Positions 37,501-38,287 of a DNA stretch of 38,287 nucleotides are shown here, one piece after another. This DNA comes from Cellvibrionaceae bacterium. Its GTDB lineage: Bacteria > Pseudomonadota > Gammaproteobacteria > Pseudomonadales > Cellvibrionaceae. Each line of letters begins with the position of its first letter. Within the stretch, counting starts at the first letter, position 1. The stretch covers positions 1-38,287 of the forward strand of contig JAOXRT010000089.1 in assembly GCA_025800365.1 (NCBI GenBank), read 5' to 3'. Below the pieces are notes generated by a model. The model did no database searches and had not been told where the DNA came from. It was given only the letters and a program-made list of their open reading frames with translations. Made by a program: the position numbers and the translations under genes.

Positions 37501-38287
37501 TGCGGTTGGGTGGTTATGGGTTTCAACCTTCATCAAGATATGAATATCTTCTTGTTTAAAGGCGTAGCTGCGAGTTTCAGGGTCTGGGTAAAAACGACCA
37601 GCCTTGGAACCGCGGATCACTGAGGCGTTATCGGCATAAGCAGAGAGTACGTTCTCACCACCCTGCTCGTATGTGTTTTTGATCATCTTAAACAGTGATA
37701 GATCTTGATCTTCACCATCGATGGTCCAGCTGGCATTAAAAATCTTGTGGCGACAGTGCTCTGAGTTAGCTTGCGCAAACATCATCAGCTCGACATCGAC
37801 TGGGTTGCGGTTTAGCTCTTTAAAGCTGCCTACCAGATAGTCGATTTCATCGTCAGCCAGCGCCAGGCCAAGCTCGACATTGGCTTTCTCTAGGGCCGGG
37901 CGACCACCACCTAGAATATCTACATCACTGGAGGGTTTTGGGCTCTCATGGCGGAACAAGGCGCTAGCCTGCTCTGTTTCAGTAAATACCGTTTCAACCA
38001 TACGGTCGTGCAAAATAGCCGCAATAGCATTACTGCGCTCAGCGCCAACCACATAGTAAGCAATACCACGTTCAACGCGCTCCACATTGGCGAGTCCGGC
38101 ATTATGGACGATGTCTGTCGCCTTTGAAGACCAAGGGGAAATCGTTCCTGGGCGAGGCACTACTACATAAGCAACCCCAGCAGGCTCCTCCACAGCCTCA
38201 CTGGGCCCGTAATGCATTAGCTTGGCCAGAACCTCTTGCTCAGCTGAAGTCAATGATTCAGAAAGCTCTGCAAAATGCATATATTCA
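34519..38287 (-). CDS. purL: Phosphoribosylformylglycinamidine synthase, 5' end cut by window edge
   Basis: PurL converts FGAR, glutamine and ATP to FGAM, step 4 of purine synthesis, and supplies IMP to GuaB. It is the large single-chain gammaproteobacterial form. Visible parts are the N-terminal domain ([14 protein letters not shown]), synthetase domains ([63 protein letters not shown]) and a C-terminal class I glutaminase with Cys in [10 protein letters not shown] and His-Glu in [10 protein letters not shown]. The Met at 38278-38280 is not the start: the preceding codons read Glu-Tyr, matching the EYVHFAD context about 40 residues into E. coli PurL. Roughly 40 residues therefore lie beyond the edge (1253 visible from that Met; E. 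coli 1295). Confidence 0.97.
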   Translation of the reverse strand, partial: EYMHFAELSESLTSAEQEVLAKLMHYGPSEAVEEPAGVAYVVVPRPGTISPWSSKATDIVHNAGLANVERVERGIAYYVVGAERSNAIAAILHDRMVETVFTETEQASALFRHESPKPSSDVDILGGGRPALEKANVELGLALADDEIDYLVGSFKELNRNPVDVELMMFAQANSEHCRHKIFNASWTIDGEDQDLSLFKMIKNTYEQGGENVLSAYADNASVIRGSKAGRFYPDPETRSYAFKQEDIHILMKVETHNHPTAIAPFPGAGTGSGGEIRDEGAVGKGSKPKVGLTGFTVSNLQIPEFIQPWEQDYGKPGRIVSALDIMIEGPIGGAAFNNEFGRPNICGYFRSFEENFDGERRGYHKPIMLAGGYGNIKEEHVDQHEFDAGTKLVVLGGPAMLIGLGGGAASSMASGSSSEDLDFASVQRQNPEIERRCQEVIDACWQQGENNPIAFIHDVGAGGLSNAFPELAKDGGCGAHFELRNVPNDEPGMSPLEIWCNESQERYVLAVKPEDLPRFEAICQRERAPYSVVGTATDDDVLIVNDTHFDAKPVDLPMSVLFGKPPKMHREGNKRDYETQAFDGANIELGEAIRRVLQHPTVASKSFLITIGDRTVTGQVVRDQFVGPWQVPVADCAVTTAAYDTYTGNYAGEAMSMGERTPVALLDAPASGRLAIAESITNIAASSIADIKDIKLSANWMCAAGHPGEDEKLYRTVETVGMDLCPALGITIPVGKDSMSMRTAWQQDGEDKSVTAPLSLVITAFAPVTDVRKTLTPELRSDKGSTDLVYVDLGNLKNRMGGSILAQVYNQMGDAPADVDSAEQLKAFFEIVQAANQAGKLIAYHDKGDGGLLATIAEMSFAGHVGVDINIDLLGEDILAALFSEELGAVVQMRREDANDFIAEFEKAGIHASKLGWLNDKDCLRIEANGEVIYEQERAVLQAAWSETSYRMAALRDNADCARSEFEQITKVDPGLSANLSYDPSEDVAAPMIATGVKPKVAVLREQGVNSHVEMAAAFTRAGFEAVDVHMSDILAGRINLADVKGLAACGGFSYGDVLGAGEGWAKTILFNEQVRDQFQSFFHRDDSFSLGVCNGCQMMSNLKDLVPGAAHWPRFVRNRSEQFEARHSMVQVQESPSVLLAGMAGSSMPVAVSHGEGRAEFASEEALQACHDSGLVALRYVDNHLQVSETYPMNPNGSPLGITALSSEDGRCTIMMPHPERVYRAVTNSWAPDAWEEDGAWTRLFRNARVFVD

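Noticed and set aside
1-38287. Mobile elements, CRISPR arrays, tRNA/rRNA genes, phage or defence genes
   Set aside because: Read through on both strands; no repeat-spacer pattern, transposase, integrase, tRNA or rRNA gene was recognised. Gene content is conserved housekeeping.

Overview
The window is 38.3 kb of housekeeping chromosome from a gammaproteobacterium, probably a marine member of the Pseudomonadales/Cellvibrionales side. The evidence is gene order and protein similarity recalled from E. coli and Pseudomonas: suhB divergent from trmJ-iscR-iscSUA-hscBA-fdx-iscX, then ndk-rlmN-pilF-rodZ-ispG-hisS-yfgM-bamB-der, with guaBA, xseA and purL nearby. No tRNA, rRNA, CRISPR array, phage, transposon or insertion sequence was seen, and base composition looks even throughout. 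The taxonomic assignment is inference; no search was run.

Layout, left to right. (1) 1-981: the N-terminal part of a secreted S9-type peptidase, running off the left edge. (2) 1070-4197: guaA and guaB (GMP synthesis) on the minus strand, separated by a terminator-like hairpin. (3) 4532-8071, plus strand: xseA, then a two-gene unit of a lipoprotein Nudix hydrolase and a lipoprotein alkaline phosphatase. (4) 8151-17606, minus strand: ndk, rlmN, pilF, rodZ, ispG, hisS, yfgM, bamB and der. These cover nucleotide balance, ribosome maturation, type IV pili, cell shape, isoprenoids and outer-membrane assembly. (5) 18051-23834, minus strand: the complete isc iron-sulfur operon iscR-S-U-A-hscB-hscA-fdx-iscX. 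It starts from a near-consensus promoter covered by three tandem IscR-like boxes and has a strong hairpin between iscA and hscB. (6) 23981-25848: trmJ and suhB, divergent. (7) 25946-30183: an NSS sodium symporter and a hotdog thioesterase (minus), then an MsbA-like ABC exporter (plus). (8) 30309-33149: an SrmB-like DEAD-box helicase (plus), a propeller-like lipoprotein and a DUF3144 protein (minus). (9) 33307-38287, minus strand: fklB, a zinc-ribbon Nudix hydrolase and purL. purL loses its first codons at the right edge.

Several starts were shortened or moved because the longest open frame begins at an implausible TTG or runs through a promoter or terminator (guaA, der, hscA, trmJ, rlmN, bamB, DUF3144 gene). 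Both edge genes are partial.

I found no clear undescribed multi-gene system. The observations most worth checking are the paired lipoprotein Nudix hydrolase and alkaline phosphatase, the triple IscR-box array with an intra-operon terminator in the isc operon, an NSS transporter with Gly in place of the LeuT gate arginine, the 443-base leader upstream of ndk, and a small Cys-containing frame at 28161-28307.
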